From NCBI GenBank assembly GCA_030425045.1, contig JAUHVL010000001.1, positions 1 through 64,000 on the forward strand: 64,000 nt of DNA, in the 5' to 3' direction. Made by a program: the position numbers and the translations under genes. Positions 39,313 through 50,464 of the stretch are shown here, one piece after another; positions within the stretch are counted from its first letter, which is position 1; each line of letters begins with the position of its first letter. The stretch is from a bacterium (GTDB taxonomy: Bacteria; Bdellovibrionota; Bacteriovoracia; Bacteriovoracales; Bacteriovoracaceae). Below the pieces are notes generated by a model. That model did not search any database. It had not been told where the DNA came from and saw only the letters and a program-made list of their open reading frames with translations.

Positions 39313-39342
39313 AGTGTACACGTTTTACTATTTTTTAATCAA
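39313..39342 (-). promoter_or_regulatory. Promoter candidate giving a leaderless mRNA
   Basis: TTGATT (39342-39337) and TACACT (39318-39313) are 18 bp apart on the minus strand. The -10 box ends six bases before the HTH gene ATG, so the predicted start falls on or next to the A of ATG, which lacks a ribosome site. Each hexamer matches four of six consensus bases. Confidence 0.4.
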
Positions 39343-39425
39343 GTCAGTTATTTGCAAACTTATGCTCTTTTTAATTTCAACACAACCATTTAGAATAATA
39401 GAAAAACTTTTAGGAAATAAAACAA

Positions 39426-40592
39426 ATTAACTCAAGTATTGAACAATTTAAAAATAAAAAAACAGCGCTAGTTCTTTCTGGTGGTGTCGTCAAAGCAGCC
39501 GCATGGCACGTGGGAGTAGGTCTTGCCTTAGAAGAACTTGGTTTTCAAATGAAAACTAATGAATCCCCTGAAAGCGATTTTGATATTTCTACTTATGTTG
39601 GCTCAAGTGCAGGATCTTTAATTTGTCTATATTATGCTTCTGGAATTAAGCCAATTGATTTAGTAAATGCTTACATACGTCCTAAGCGGGCTACGATAAA
39701 GCCAATTACGTATAAAAATATCCTTAGCTTAAAACGGCATTACAATCTCAAGCAAAAAAATGATTACTATCAGCCCTTTAACGAATTTCCTGTCTTTCTT
39801 AAAACTCTACTTATCCCTTTTCTAAAAATATCAGGCTTATTTACAACAAAGGGAATTTATAATTACCTCGAAAATACTTTAAAACTCGATCCTGATTTTA
39901 ATAATTACAAAGCTGATTTATTTATCGTAGCAACTCAGCTAGATCACAGTAGAAAAGTTATCTTTAGTAAATACAAGTTTCCAAGCCCATACCACGACCC
40001 TACAGCAGTATATTACACCGACACCTCTGTCTTATCTGCCGTGTCCGCGTCAATGAGTGTACCTCCATTTTATTCACCTTACCCTATAGATAATCCTATA
40101 ACGAAGAAAAAAGAGTATTATATAGACGGTGAAATTAGAGAAACACTCAGTAATCACGTTGCTGTCGATAACAAAGCAAAAGTAGTTATAAGTAGCTGGA
40201 CTCATACACCTTATCACTTCCATGACGAAATTGGCTCCTTAACAAATTATGGGCTTCCTGCAATTTGCACACAAGCGATATATTTAATGATTCAAAAGAA
40301 AATCGTTTCTAGTAGAGCGAGAAATGCTAGAGCACACGATATTATTAATACAGTAAATGATTATATGAAAACTCATAAGTTTGATAATAAACATAGGCTT
40401 AAGCTTTTAAATATTTTAGAAAGAAAGTTGGACTTTAATTCTGATGTTGAGTTTATCGATATTTGTCCAAAACATGAAAACTATGAATTGTTTTTCAAAA
40501 GTCCTTTTTCACTCAATCCAAACACGATGGCCACTATCGTTAAGCTGGGACACAAAAGAACCCATGAAGTTTTTAAAGAACTAAATTCATGA
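39426..40592 (+). CDS. Patatin-like phospholipase with probable AUU start
   Basis: Serine lipid acyl hydrolase. The first conventional start in frame is GTG at 39510, but that would cut off the glycine-rich oxyanion motif LSGGVVKAAAWHVG, which lies just upstream and is open back to a stop at 39411. No ATG, GTG or TTG exists there. ATT at 39426 has AGGA ten bases upstream and gives a sensible N-terminus. The GSSAG nucleophile Ser61 and the DGE catalytic Asp234 are present, so the enzyme should be active. It overlaps the transglycosylase gene by four bases. Confidence 0.75.
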   Translation: MNSSIEQFKNKKTALVLSGGVVKAAAWHVGVGLALEELGFQMKTNESPESDFDISTYVGSSAGSLICLYYASGIKPIDLVNAYIRPKRATIKPITYKNILSLKRHYNLKQKNDYYQPFNEFPVFLKTLLIPFLKISGLFTTKGIYNYLENTLKLDPDFNNYKADLFIVATQLDHSRKVIFSKYKFPSPYHDPTAVYYTDTSVLSAVSASMSVPPFYSPYPIDNPITKKKEYYIDGEIRETLSNHVAVDNKAKVVISSWTHTPYHFHDEIGSLTNYGLPAICTQAIYLMIQKKIVSSRARNARAHDIINTVNDYMKTHKFDNKHRLKLLNILERKLDFNSDVEFIDICPKHENYELFFKSPFSLNPNTMATIVKLGHKRTHEVFKELNS

Positions 40593-41950
40593 TCCTATTT
40601 CTCTTATCAATACTTTTTTTTCAAATTCATGCCATTGATTTAAATAATTATCGACAAGATGATATTACCTCCATTAAACAGATCAAAATTTCTAATAAAA
40701 AATTTGATATTAAACCAATCATAAATAACGAGCATCTTATCTTTTTACAAGATAAACAAAATCGTGTTAACGATGACTTTTTTATCGATCCTTTAATTAT
40801 TGATAGAGTTATTTTTTGGTATACGATTTATACTCAGTACACAAGCAACCACAGTGTTTTTCATGACAAAAAAAACTTAGCCATAGTTTATGATTATTTA
40901 GATTTTACCAATTTAGACCGACAGACAAATAACTATCATTTAAAATTTTCTCTTCAACATAAAGCTGTAGCCAAAAGAGTTAAATCTTTTAGAAAAAAGC
41001 TTAAAGCATTAGGAGAAAAAAACCTTAACGATAATGTTTCTCAATCTATTCTTTCCGCTCTTAAAAGAGCTAATGTCGACATTCCAACATTAAGTTGGAA
41101 AAGAAAACAGTTTTTTAATAATCTTAGTAAAAACCTAAGAGCTCAAACAGGGCAAAAGGACAAAATAAAAAAAGGCCTCAACAAACTTGAAATCTATCAC
41201 ACAACAATTGAATCTTATTTTGAAGAATTTAAAATGCCTATTGAGCTTTTAGCTGTTCCTTTTCTAGAATCAAGTTTTAATATTTATGCACGCTCTAAAG
41301 TGAATGCTGTTGGTGCTTGGCAGTTCATGCCCAGAATTGGTAAGCATTTTATGCGCACAGATCGATATAGAGATCATCGAAAAAGTGCTCTCATTTCGAG
41401 CGTCTCTGCTCTTCACCTGTTAGCACAAAATAAAAAAATCTTAAAAAGGTGGGACTTAGCAGTATCTGCTTATAATAATGGAACCGGTTTACTACTAAGA
41501 GGCATTAGAAAACTAAAGAAAAAAGGAATTAATAATCCTACTTTAATCGATATTATTAAACATTTTCGAAATAATTCGTTTGGCTTTGCTAGTAGAAATT
41601 TCTATAGCTCTTATTTAGCATTAGTCTATGCTTTAGCTTACAAAGACATTATTTATGATCATGAAATTAAACCATCTAAGTATATCAATTTATATGTCGC
41701 TAAATGTAGGATACAACCAAGGTATTTTTTTAATACTTTAAAAAAACAATCACCTCATATCAAAGAAATGAATAGTCACTTTCCTAAAAAGTACCATCAC
41801 TTACCTTATAAGATAGGTACTATTTTTGCTTCAGATGTAGAGCTCAATGAAGGAAAATATGTAAAAGTATCGGTGAATCAAATGAGAAGGAATTATCCTG
41901 TTAATTGGCGAAAGCGTTTTATCAAAAATCAAAGATGTTCAATCAAATAA
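40589..41950 (+). CDS. MltD-like lytic transglycosylase
   Basis: Periplasmic murein transglycosylase. Short signal peptide (about residues 1-15), a basic helical N-terminal half, and an SLT domain at about 215-350 with PFLESSFN (catalytic Glu227), VGAWQFMPRIG and VSAYNNGTG. Unlike Escherichia coli MltD no LysM repeat is visible, and the start lacks a lipobox. It follows the patatin with an ATGA overlap, so a phospholipase and a wall hydrolase are cotranslated, a pairing suitable for envelope breakdown. Its 3' end overlaps the convergent unknown gene by 22 bp. Confidence 0.88.
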   Translation: MILFLLSILFFQIHAIDLNNYRQDDITSIKQIKISNKKFDIKPIINNEHLIFLQDKQNRVNDDFFIDPLIIDRVIFWYTIYTQYTSNHSVFHDKKNLAIVYDYLDFTNLDRQTNNYHLKFSLQHKAVAKRVKSFRKKLKALGEKNLNDNVSQSILSALKRANVDIPTLSWKRKQFFNNLSKNLRAQTGQKDKIKKGLNKLEIYHTTIESYFEEFKMPIELLAVPFLESSFNIYARSKVNAVGAWQFMPRIGKHFMRTDRYRDHRKSALISSVSALHLLAQNKKILKRWDLAVSAYNNGTGLLLRGIRKLKKKGINNPTLIDIIKHFRNNSFGFASRNFYSSYLALVYALAYKDIIYDHEIKPSKYINLYVAKCRIQPRYFFNTLKKQSPHIKEMNSHFPKKYHHLPYKIGTIFASDVELNEGKYVKVSVNQMRRNYPVNWRKRFIKNQRCSIK

Positions 41951-43980
41951 CTTCCCTCTGAACAAAAAGTTTGAAAGTATTCATTTGTACCGTCTGAGTG
42001 TTCAATTTTTAAACTAATTATCCCAGGCTCCATTCCTACTAAAAACATCTTCTCAGAAGAACCATTGATTTCATCTGTAAAATATCCATCATTCCCTAGG
42101 TATTTTTCTTCATAACTCAAAGGACCATTAACAGCTTCACCATATAGCTGAATATTAGTAATTCCCTTTTTTAAGTTCATTTGAACAAGACATTCACGCT
42201 CAAGTGTAATATCCATCTCATTCATAATTTTCTCAATATAATCAAGAGCAGGCACTTCTAAATCCGTTCTTGATGAATATCCAACTATGACTGGTGATTC
42301 TAAATGGTTGAGCTCTAAATACTTTCGATAACCTGAAAACATAGTATTTCTATTTATTGAAAACTGATTAATCGTGTCTCTTTCTGGAATTTGACCAGTA
42401 TAAAAGTCAATAATTTGATTATTATCTATATCTAGTGGAACATTATTATTGGCCAATGATCCTCTTTCACTAAGTGATACCCTTTCATTTGAGTATTCAT
42501 TAAGTTTTGTAGGCTCATATATCAACTCATCAGGAAGAACAAATGTAGGTTTTTGTAACTCTTGGCCTCCATCGTTTAAGTATTTAACTAAGACAACTCC
42601 AGGATTAACATTTAGAAATAAAGCATATCTAAAGTTTTGATCTAGTCCTGTTTCTTTAAAGTTTTCATCTAGGAATATTCTAGCTTCATAACTCTCATTT
42701 CTATTCTTTGTGACAGTGATTAAATCAACATCAACTATATTTGTTTCTTCGAGATCAACTAATAAATGACCACCGTATCCTTGAATTTCTTTTTCTTCTA
42801 AATAAGAAAAAAATGTTTGCTGATTAAAAAGTGGTACTTCGATTTGTTCATGATTATTCGCCAAAGGTAACTCAACTCTCGTCACTAGCATTCCCTGACT
42901 ATCCACTCGACCTCTAATAACTGAGTAGTCATTTTTTACATTGAAGTCTAAAGCCAGAGAAGAGTCATAACTATCACTCTCTAAAACAAAATTTTGATCA
43001 AAATCAGGAACAAAGTTAAACCGATTAACTGCACTTATATTTTTACTATTTAAATTTACCTCTATTGCTTTTAAAACTGTTGTATTCATTACTGGAGGCA
43101 CTGGGTTTGGCTTTGGTGGTACTGGTTTATTGAGATCTTCATTATTTTCTACAAAATGCTTTTTAATGGCTTCCTTTATAGGAGCACTACTTGCTAGCTT
43201 TACAGAATCTTGAGTAGTCAGCTCTCTTTGAATTACTTTATCGACATTAGCTGTTATGTAATTCTTTTTAGCTAAACTTTCGTCACTACTTAAGATTGGC
43301 TTAACTTCTTTTTCTAGATTTTCATTTATAACTGGTTCTGAGTAGTCATAGAAAACCAACTCATCATTTTTATTTTTTATTGTAGCTGACAACTTTGTAC
43401 TAGTTTTATCAACAATATCTTTTTCCTTCTCATCATTATTTTTCTCATTATCAGCTATCACATTTTCAACGGGGTAATATTGATTTAAGGCCATTAAGTT
43501 TTTTTCAATATTTTTTGAATCTAAAAATGCAACCCAGTTTTCATTCGCAATTTCTACTTTTCCATATTCAATATGATCTACAAGCTCTTTATTACTTATA
43601 AATTTTTTATCTATCTTATAGACCTTATTATTTAAGGAAATTTGAACTTCTTCATTAATGACAGCTTCTTCAAGCTCTATTTGAATATCTTTTTCATGTG
43701 CTTTCGCAAAAATAATATCTTCTTTAGTTTTTGCTCGTTTTTGTTTTTGAATAGATGATTTTTTATTTGTTTTTTTAGCTGCTATTTTATTCTTAAATAC
43801 CTTAGGTTGCTTAAAGCTTATTTTTAGTGATTCTTCTTGGTATTGAAATTTATGAAAATTTACTTTAACTTTAGGTATGTTAACTTGCTGATTTTCAAAG
43901 CTTTTAGATATCTGAATACCGAACACAAGCCCTCCCAGGGCCATAACAATATTCATTAAAATTAATAACTTACTCAGCAT
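41929..43980 (-). CDS. Large unknown envelope protein with N-terminal anchor
   Basis: One hydrophobic segment (about residues 4-23) without a clear cleavage site, so probably a membrane-anchored protein with a large periplasmic part. Residues 30-110 are very basic, 180-290 are acidic and disordered-looking, and a Pro stretch KPVPPKPNPVPPV occurs near 288-300, recalling envelope-spanning linkers. The rest is beta-rich with no known domain. A Lys-rich then Pro-rich N-terminal part is reminiscent of TonB-like spanners, but no TonB C-terminal signature is seen. Function unknown. Confidence 0.6.
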   Translation of the reverse strand: MLSKLLILMNIVMALGGLVFGIQISKSFENQQVNIPKVKVNFHKFQYQEESLKISFKQPKVFKNKIAAKKTNKKSSIQKQKRAKTKEDIIFAKAHEKDIQIELEEAVINEEVQISLNNKVYKIDKKFISNKELVDHIEYGKVEIANENWVAFLDSKNIEKNLMALNQYYPVENVIADNEKNNDEKEKDIVDKTSTKLSATIKNKNDELVFYDYSEPVINENLEKEVKPILSSDESLAKKNYITANVDKVIQRELTTQDSVKLASSAPIKEAIKKHFVENNEDLNKPVPPKPNPVPPVMNTTVLKAIEVNLNSKNISAVNRFNFVPDFDQNFVLESDSYDSSLALDFNVKNDYSVIRGRVDSQGMLVTRVELPLANNHEQIEVPLFNQQTFFSYLEEKEIQGYGGHLLVDLEETNIVDVDLITVTKNRNESYEARIFLDENFKETGLDQNFRYALFLNVNPGVVLVKYLNDGGQELQKPTFVLPDELIYEPTKLNEYSNERVSLSERGSLANNNVPLDIDNNQIIDFYTGQIPERDTINQFSINRNTMFSGYRKYLELNHLESPVIVGYSSRTDLEVPALDYIEKIMNEMDITLERECLVQMNLKKGITNIQLYGEAVNGPLSYEEKYLGNDGYFTDEINGSSEKMFLVGMEPGIISLKIEHSDGTNEYFQTFCSEGSYLIEHL

Positions 43981-44112
43981 TCAACAATCTCTTTTCTTGC
44001 AAGAATAGACTATTTTTCAGTTATTATTTTCTCGCTATTATCTAGCTCACTCAAGGTTGGGCAATTGTTTTTGATTATTCATTTAAAGATTGTGATTAGG
44101 CACAGATTAGAT

Positions 44113-44144
44113 AAAAAAAAGGGCCCATTTTTTGGGCCCTTTTT
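44113..44144 (-). terminator. Rho-independent terminator of the atp operon
   Basis: GGGCCC, a seven-base loop and GGGCCC form a stem that extends with A:T pairs to 11 bp. Read on the minus strand after atpC it ends in a T8 run. A T5 tract on the other side means it could also stop plus-strand transcripts. Confidence 0.93.
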
Positions 44145-44168
44145 GACTAGTCATATACAATTTTAAAT

Positions 44169-44591
44169 CTAGTTTTTAAATTTTTTGGCAATTTGTAGTC
44201 TAAGTTGAGCTCTTTCAATCTTTCGACGATATTTTTCAATCTCATCATCAGATAAACCTTCCTCAGAAGCTAAAATTTCCTGAGCATTTTGTAATGCTTT
44301 CTCTGCTCTTTGCTCATCAATTTCATGTTGCTCTTCACAAGTATTAGAAAGAATATAAACTTTATTATCTAAAACCTTACAAATTCCGTATGTAATAGTG
44401 AAGTGTCTATCAGGATCATCAGCACCACCTAGAACTGATAATTCTCCGGTGCCTAATCTTGTAATCACATGAGTATGATCTGTAAGAACATTAATTTGTC
44501 CTCGAACAGTTGGAATGAGCAGCGACTGACAAGGTAAATCCCTGGCCACAACTCTATTCGGTGTTAAAACATCAACGACAAAATTTCTCAT
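44169..44591 (-). CDS. atpC: ATP synthase epsilon subunit
   Basis: F1 central-stalk subunit that couples rotation and inhibits ATP hydrolysis. N-terminal beta sandwich with VDVLTPNRVVARD and LLIPTVRGQINVLTDH, then a C-terminal helical hairpin (EQRAEKALQNAQEIL...RAQLRLQIAKKF). Length 140 is standard. Last gene of the atp unit, ended by a strong terminator. Confidence 0.96.
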   Translation of the reverse strand: MRNFVVDVLTPNRVVARDLPCQSLLIPTVRGQINVLTDHTHVITRLGTGELSVLGGADDPDRHFTITYGICKVLDNKVYILSNTCEEQHEIDEQRAEKALQNAQEILASEEGLSDDEIEKYRRKIERAQLRLQIAKKFKN

Positions 44592-44614
44592 TCCAAATCC
44601 TTAATCTTTTAAAA

Positions 44615-46030
<1,416 letters not shown>

Positions 46031-46040
46031 TTAACTCCAA

Positions 46041-46910
46041 TTATCCATTGAGAGATTCTGCACCAGATACAACTTCGATTAACTCAGTTGTAATTGCAGC
46101 TTGTCTCAATTTATTCATTTTTAATGTTAGTGTTCTAATCGCATCTTTACAGTTTGAAGCAGCACTATCCATAGCGGCCATTCTAGATCCATGCTCCGCT
46201 GCTACTGCATCTAACAAACACGTATAAAGCGTACTTGTATAAACTTCAGGAATCAGCGTATCTAAAATTTCTTCAGGAGAAGGGTCATACTTAAAGTCAT
46301 ATGGAAACTTCGCCTCAAGTTCTTCTTTTTCTTTAGCATCTAAAGAGATGGGAAGTATTTTTTTAACAGAAGAATCAAAGGAGATTGCAGAATGAAAAAC
46401 GTTATAAGCAACGTATACTTTTCCAATCTCACCAACAGTAAAAAGATCTGCTAATTCTTTACCAACACTTTGAATATCAGCAAAAGTTGGTTCCTGTTTT
46501 TCAAAGGTATAGTACTTACCTTCGTTTACTTCTTTACCAATAACTTCTCTAACTTTTTTACCAACAAAATAGACTTTAATGTCTTCATCTGTTTCTGCTA
46601 AAAAGTTTTTAACTTTTTTAGCTAGCTGAGAGTTATAACCACCACATAGTCCCTTGTTGGCAGAGATAACAACTAGAGCGGCTCTATTGTTATCTTTTTT
46701 CTCTTCGAGGTAACTATGACTGTAGTTATCAACTAAAGCTGAAATGGTTTTAATTGTAGTCTCAAGTTCTTGCGAAAAAGGTCTTGAGCTTACAATCGCC
46801 TGCTGTGCCCTGTTAAGTTTAGCAGCAGAAACCAACTTCATAGCGGACGTGATTTTTAACGTCCCCTTAGTTGATTTAATTTTCTTTTTTAAGTCTTTTA
46901 TATTGGCCAT
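46041..46910 (-). CDS. atpG: ATP synthase gamma subunit
   Basis: Rotor shaft of F1. N-terminal helix IKSTKGTLKITSAMKLVSAAKL and C-terminal helix SRMAAMDSAASNCKDAIRTLTLKMNKLRQAAIT are the conserved coiled-coil parts; the central Rossmann-like domain includes SANKGLCGGYN. Length 289 is standard. Three bases separate it from atpA. Confidence 0.98.
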   Translation of the reverse strand: MANIKDLKKKIKSTKGTLKITSAMKLVSAAKLNRAQQAIVSSRPFSQELETTIKTISALVDNYSHSYLEEKKDNNRAALVVISANKGLCGGYNSQLAKKVKNFLAETDEDIKVYFVGKKVREVIGKEVNEGKYYTFEKQEPTFADIQSVGKELADLFTVGEIGKVYVAYNVFHSAISFDSSVKKILPISLDAKEKEELEAKFPYDFKYDPSPEEILDTLIPEVYTSTLYTCLLDAVAAEHGSRMAAMDSAASNCKDAIRTLTLKMNKLRQAAITTELIEVVSGAESLNG

Positions 46911-46913
46911 TTC

Positions 46914-48425
46914 TTAACCGTAGTTTTTCGTTGATAAAAAGCTTTCAATTGCACTGTTAATCTTTGGTCCGTTTTCATCAGAGATAACTTTTTCATTTCT
47001 AATAGCATTCATAAGCTCAGGATGCTTACCTTTAAAAGTCTCTAACATTTCTGCTTCAGTTTCTCTAATTTTAGAAGTTGGAACATTATCTAGAAAACCT
47101 TTGGTAGCTGCATAAATAACAAGTACCTGATCTTCAACTGGCATTGGAACATATTGATCTTGCTTAAGTAGTTCAACAAGTCTCTCACCACGTGCAAGTT
47201 GAGCCTGAGTAGCAGCATCGAGGTCAGATCCAAATGCAGCAAATGCAGCGAGCTCACGAAATTGAGCGAGGTCTAGTCTTAACGTACCAGCAACCTTTTT
47301 CATCGCTTTAATCTGAGCTGAACCACCAACCCTAGATACCGAAAGACCAACGTTAACGGCTGGACGGATACCAGAGTTAAAAAGGTCAGTCTCAAGGAAG
47401 ATTTGTCCATCAGTAATAGAAATCACGTTAGTTGGAATATAGGCAGAAACGTCACCTTCTTGAGTCTCTATAACCGGAAGAGCAGTAAGTGAACCCGCAC
47501 CTTGTGCGTCTGACATTTTTGCAGCTCTTTCTAGTAGACGTGAGTGTAAATAGAAAACGTCACCAGGGAATGCTTCACGTCCTGGAGGTCTTCTTAGTAG
47601 TAGTGACATTTGTCTATAAGCTTGTGCTTGTTTTGTTAAATCATCATAGATAATAAGAGCGTGCTTACCATTATCTCTGAAATATTCACCCATAGCGCAA
47701 CCAGTATATGGTGCTAAGAATTGAAGTGGTGCTGATTGTGCAGCAGTTGCCGAAACAATTGTTGTATATTCCATTGCACCAGCTTCAAGAAGTTTTTGAT
47801 GAACCTGACGTACAGTAGATTGTTTTTGCCCAATAGCCACATAAATACAGTGAACATCGCCACCTTTTTGATTAATAATCGTATCGATTGCAACAGCAGT
47901 TTTTCCAGTTTTACGGTCACCAATAATAAGCTCACGCTGGCCACGCCCGATTGGAATCATAGAATCGATTGCTTTAAGACCTGTTTGAAGTGGCTCATGA
48001 ACTGATTTTCTTGGAAGAATTCCTGGAGCTTTTACTTCTACACGTGATGTATTGGCAGAACTAATCTCACCCTGTCCATCAATTGCTTCACCAATTGCAT
48101 TAACAACTCTTCCCAAAAGAGCTTCTCCAACTGGGACTTCAACAACTTTTCCTGTTCTTTTAAGAGTCGTACCTTCTTTAATATTGTTATCGTCGGCAAG
48201 AATAGCAACACCAACATTATTAGTTTCTAAGTTAAGAACCATACCTTTAGTACCTGTTTCAAACTCAACAAGTTCTCCGGCCATTGCATTCTTAAGACCA
48301 AAAACTCTGGTAATACCGTCACCAACTGTTAGTACGGTACCAACTTCATCTACTTGAAGTCTCATTTCAAAGTTTTGGATTCTGTCTTTGATAATACTTG
48401 TAATTTCTTCTGGATTTATCGACAT
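46914..48425 (-). CDS. atpA: ATP synthase alpha subunit
   Basis: Non-catalytic nucleotide-binding F1 subunit. Seen: Walker A GDRKTGKT, the [11 protein letters not shown] beta-barrel segment, [26 protein letters not shown], and [26 protein letters not shown]. Length 503 is standard. Confidence 0.99.
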   Translation of the reverse strand: MSINPEEITSIIKDRIQNFEMRLQVDEVGTVLTVGDGITRVFGLKNAMAGELVEFETGTKGMVLNLETNNVGVAILADDNNIKEGTTLKRTGKVVEVPVGEALLGRVVNAIGEAIDGQGEISSANTSRVEVKAPGILPRKSVHEPLQTGLKAIDSMIPIGRGQRELIIGDRKTGKTAVAIDTIINQKGGDVHCIYVAIGQKQSTVRQVHQKLLEAGAMEYTTIVSATAAQSAPLQFLAPYTGCAMGEYFRDNGKHALIIYDDLTKQAQAYRQMSLLLRRPPGREAFPGDVFYLHSRLLERAAKMSDAQGAGSLTALPVIETQEGDVSAYIPTNVISITDGQIFLETDLFNSGIRPAVNVGLSVSRVGGSAQIKAMKKVAGTLRLDLAQFRELAAFAAFGSDLDAATQAQLARGERLVELLKQDQYVPMPVEDQVLVIYAATKGFLDNVPTSKIRETEAEMLETFKGKHPELMNAIRNEKVISDENGPKINSAIESFLSTKNYG

Positions 48426-48444
48426 AATTTTCCCTTATAACTTC

Positions 48445-48984
48445 CTAAAAGTTTATGATTTCTTCTTTCAGTTTATTTAATTGATTATCTAATGTTGCAT
48501 CTAACTGGTAATCACCAATTTCAACTCTATACCCAGCAGTTACTCTGCTGTCATTTTGATATTCCAAGACAATTTCTTTACCAAGTTGACCCTTGATAAA
48601 ACCAACAAGAAGATTCTCATCTTCTTTTGATAAACTTTCATCAGATCCTCGGACTGTTCCTCTTAAAAATCCTTTTTCATTATCATCAATGACTACTAGA
48701 TCTTTAAAGATTAATGGGAACAACCCAATTCTTTTTTCTGTAAGTAGAAAGTTAATTACATTTTTAGTTAAATCACTAAGTGACAACTTTTCAAGAATGC
48801 TCTTAACAACTTCCATTTTTTCTTCGACAGTAAAAACATCCATAAACATAAGTGTTTCTAGATGATTATTTGAATTAATTGCTTCTTGTAATTTGGTAAA
48901 CTCAGAAACAACATCACAGTTTTTATCTTTCCCTAGCTGAAAAATAGACTTTGCATATGCATAAGAAACAGCGTTATTACTCAT
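48445..48984 (-). CDS. atpH: ATP synthase delta subunit
   Basis: Peripheral-stalk subunit joining F1 to the b subunits (OSCP family). Starts with YAYAKSIFQLGKD, and the C-terminal YRVEIGDYQLDATLDNQLNKLKEE matches the family signature. Length 179 is standard. Nine bases from atpF. Confidence 0.94.
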   Translation of the reverse strand: MSNNAVSYAYAKSIFQLGKDKNCDVVSEFTKLQEAINSNNHLETLMFMDVFTVEEKMEVVKSILEKLSLSDLTKNVINFLLTEKRIGLFPLIFKDLVVIDDNEKGFLRGTVRGSDESLSKEDENLLVGFIKGQLGKEIVLEYQNDSRVTAGYRVEIGDYQLDATLDNQLNKLKEEIINF

Positions 48985-48992
48985 TTTAGATC

Positions 48993-49529
48993 CTAGCTTC
49001 TAACTTTTGCTAAAAGTTTTTGATTAACTTTATTTACATTAGTTGAATTGTTTTTAATCGTATCTTTAACTTGATTGATAATAGAGTCCGCTAGTTGATT
49101 TCTAACCATCATCTCCATTCTCTTTTCTTCATTGGTAAGTCTGTTTTCAACTTCCTTTTGGAGGCGATTTATATAATCTTTATTTTTCTTAACAAGAGTA
49201 TCTTGAAAACGATTAACTTCATTTTCAGCATCTTGAATAATCCTTTTTTCTTCTAGTGGTAAGTCAGCAATTTTCTTTTGATACATCTCTAATTTGATTG
49301 CAGCTTCTTTACTTTTTTTCTCTGATGCTTCGAACTGAAAAGCAACGTCTTTTGAGTTTTGAGTAAACATAGCAGATAGCTTACCTCTCAACATATAGGC
49401 CAATGTTCCAAAGAGTAGAAAAAAGTTAAGAAAAGGCATTTTTAAATCGAGTGGTGAACCTTTCCCACCGCCTGCGGCTAAAATATTTGCTGATAAAAGA
49501 AGAGCAAGTATAAAAAATAATTTTCTCAT
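48993..49529 (-). CDS. atpF: ATP synthase b subunit with signal-peptide-like N-terminus
   Basis: Peripheral-stalk subunit of Fo. A signal peptide-like start (residues 1-18, ending ILAAGG) is followed by a TM segment (PFLNFFLLFGTLAYMLRG) and a long charged coiled coil (KKSKEAAIKLEMYQKKI and onward). An extra N-terminal signal on b is seen in several delta-proteobacteria and Bdellovibrio-like bacteria. Paired with a b' subunit just upstream, so the stalk is likely a b/b' heterodimer. Confidence 0.88.
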   Translation of the reverse strand: MRKLFFILALLLSANILAAGGGKGSPLDLKMPFLNFFLLFGTLAYMLRGKLSAMFTQNSKDVAFQFEASEKKSKEAAIKLEMYQKKIADLPLEEKRIIQDAENEVNRFQDTLVKKNKDYINRLQKEVENRLTNEEKRMEMMVRNQLADSIINQVKDTIKNNSTNVNKVNQKLLAKVRS

Positions 49530-49543
49530 TTCTTTCCTGTAAT

Positions 49544-49987
49544 CTAATTTAAAAATTTGCTTACCAAATCATCAGTAAGGTTTTTTGAAGAGCTTAGAAG
49601 TTCTTTACCTTGAGCTTGAGCTCTATCGATAATTCCAACTTTTTTATCTTCATACTCTTTTAGAATTTGCTCAGTAGTTGCTTTAAGTTTTTCATCTTCA
49701 GAGCTTTTGATTTTTTCTTTTCGTGAAGATGCTTCACTATTGGCACCATCATGAATAACAGCTATTTTTTGATGATATTCTTCAGCCAATGTTTCAGCTT
49801 TAGAAAAAGTATCATTAGCTTCTTCATCTAGCTTAGTTGTTTTAGATTCTCTTAGTTGTAATACAAAAAGAAGCTTATTAAATAAAAGCATCTTTAATAG
49901 TAAAAAAATGACTGTAAAAATAATAAATTGAATGAAGATTGAACTATCTACACCAAGCTGCTGGAAAATTCCGATTAGTTTATCCAC
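49544..49987 (-). CDS. ATP synthase b' subunit
   Basis: Second b-type stalk subunit: one TM helix (IFIQFIIFTVIFLLLKMLLF) followed by an alpha-helical coiled coil with the family-typical LQLRESKTTKLDEEAND segment. GTG at 49987 is chosen because AAGG lies eight bases upstream; a GTG three codons earlier would overlap that site. It is first in the atp unit. The a and c subunits (atpB, atpE) and an i subunit are absent, so Fo is encoded at two loci. Confidence 0.85.
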   Translation of the reverse strand: MDKLIGIFQQLGVDSSIFIQFIIFTVIFLLLKMLLFNKLLFVLQLRESKTTKLDEEANDTFSKAETLAEEYHQKIAVIHDGANSEASSRKEKIKSSEDEKLKATTEQILKEYEDKKVGIIDRAQAQGKELLSSSKNLTDDLVSKFLN

Positions 49988-50024
49988 AAATTGCACCTTA
50001 AAAAATTAGCTGAGAAACGCTTAA

Positions 50025-50053
50025 TAAATAGACTTACGCGGCAGTTTTGTCAA
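50025..50053 (-). promoter_or_regulatory. Possible atp operon promoter
   Basis: A perfect TTGACA (50053-50048) and a weak TATTTA (50030-50025) are 17 bp apart on the minus strand, about 38 bp before the first atp start. The -35 match is ideal but the -10 matches only three bases. Confidence 0.35.
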
Positions 50054-50081
50054 AACTTTTAAGAAATTATTATGAGGCAAA

Positions 50082-50411
50082 TCATTTTTTCATCTTCGTA
50101 GTACCATGGAAAATAACGCCCTCTTCCACAATTAAACTTGGCGTCATAATAGTACCTTCAAATCTAGCAGGTTTAATAATTTCAACTCGACTACTAGCTT
50201 TGATATTACCTTTCACTGTACCCGAAATTAAAATGATATTAGCACTTATATCTGCATTAACCACAGCGGCTTCTGACACAATGATGGTGTTATTCGAAAA
50301 TATACTACCATTAACAGTTCCAGCAATTCTAGCAATTCCATTAAAGGTAAGGTTACCTTCAAATTTACACCCTTCTTCTATAATCGCTGAAATATCTTTT
50401 TGTACTTTCAT
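50082..50411 (-). CDS. Bactofilin
   Basis: Cytoskeletal polymer-forming protein. After a short N-terminus the chain is a right-handed beta-helix of short hydrophobic repeats (EGNLTFNGIARIAGTVNGSIFSN, NADISANIILISGTVKGNI), the bactofilin/DUF583 pattern. At 109 residues it is close to the bare core with little tail. In other bacteria bactofilins organise cell shape, wall synthesis or chromosome-segregation scaffolds; the position next to parB/parA makes the last role attractive but unproven. Confidence 0.9.
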   Translation of the reverse strand: MKVQKDISAIIEEGCKFEGNLTFNGIARIAGTVNGSIFSNNTIIVSEAAVVNADISANIILISGTVKGNIKASSRVEIIKPARFEGTIMTPSLIVEEGVIFHGTTKMKK

Positions 50412-50464
50412 AAAATGATTATCGTTATAAATGATTAATTAATCCATTAATTATTTATGGCTTA

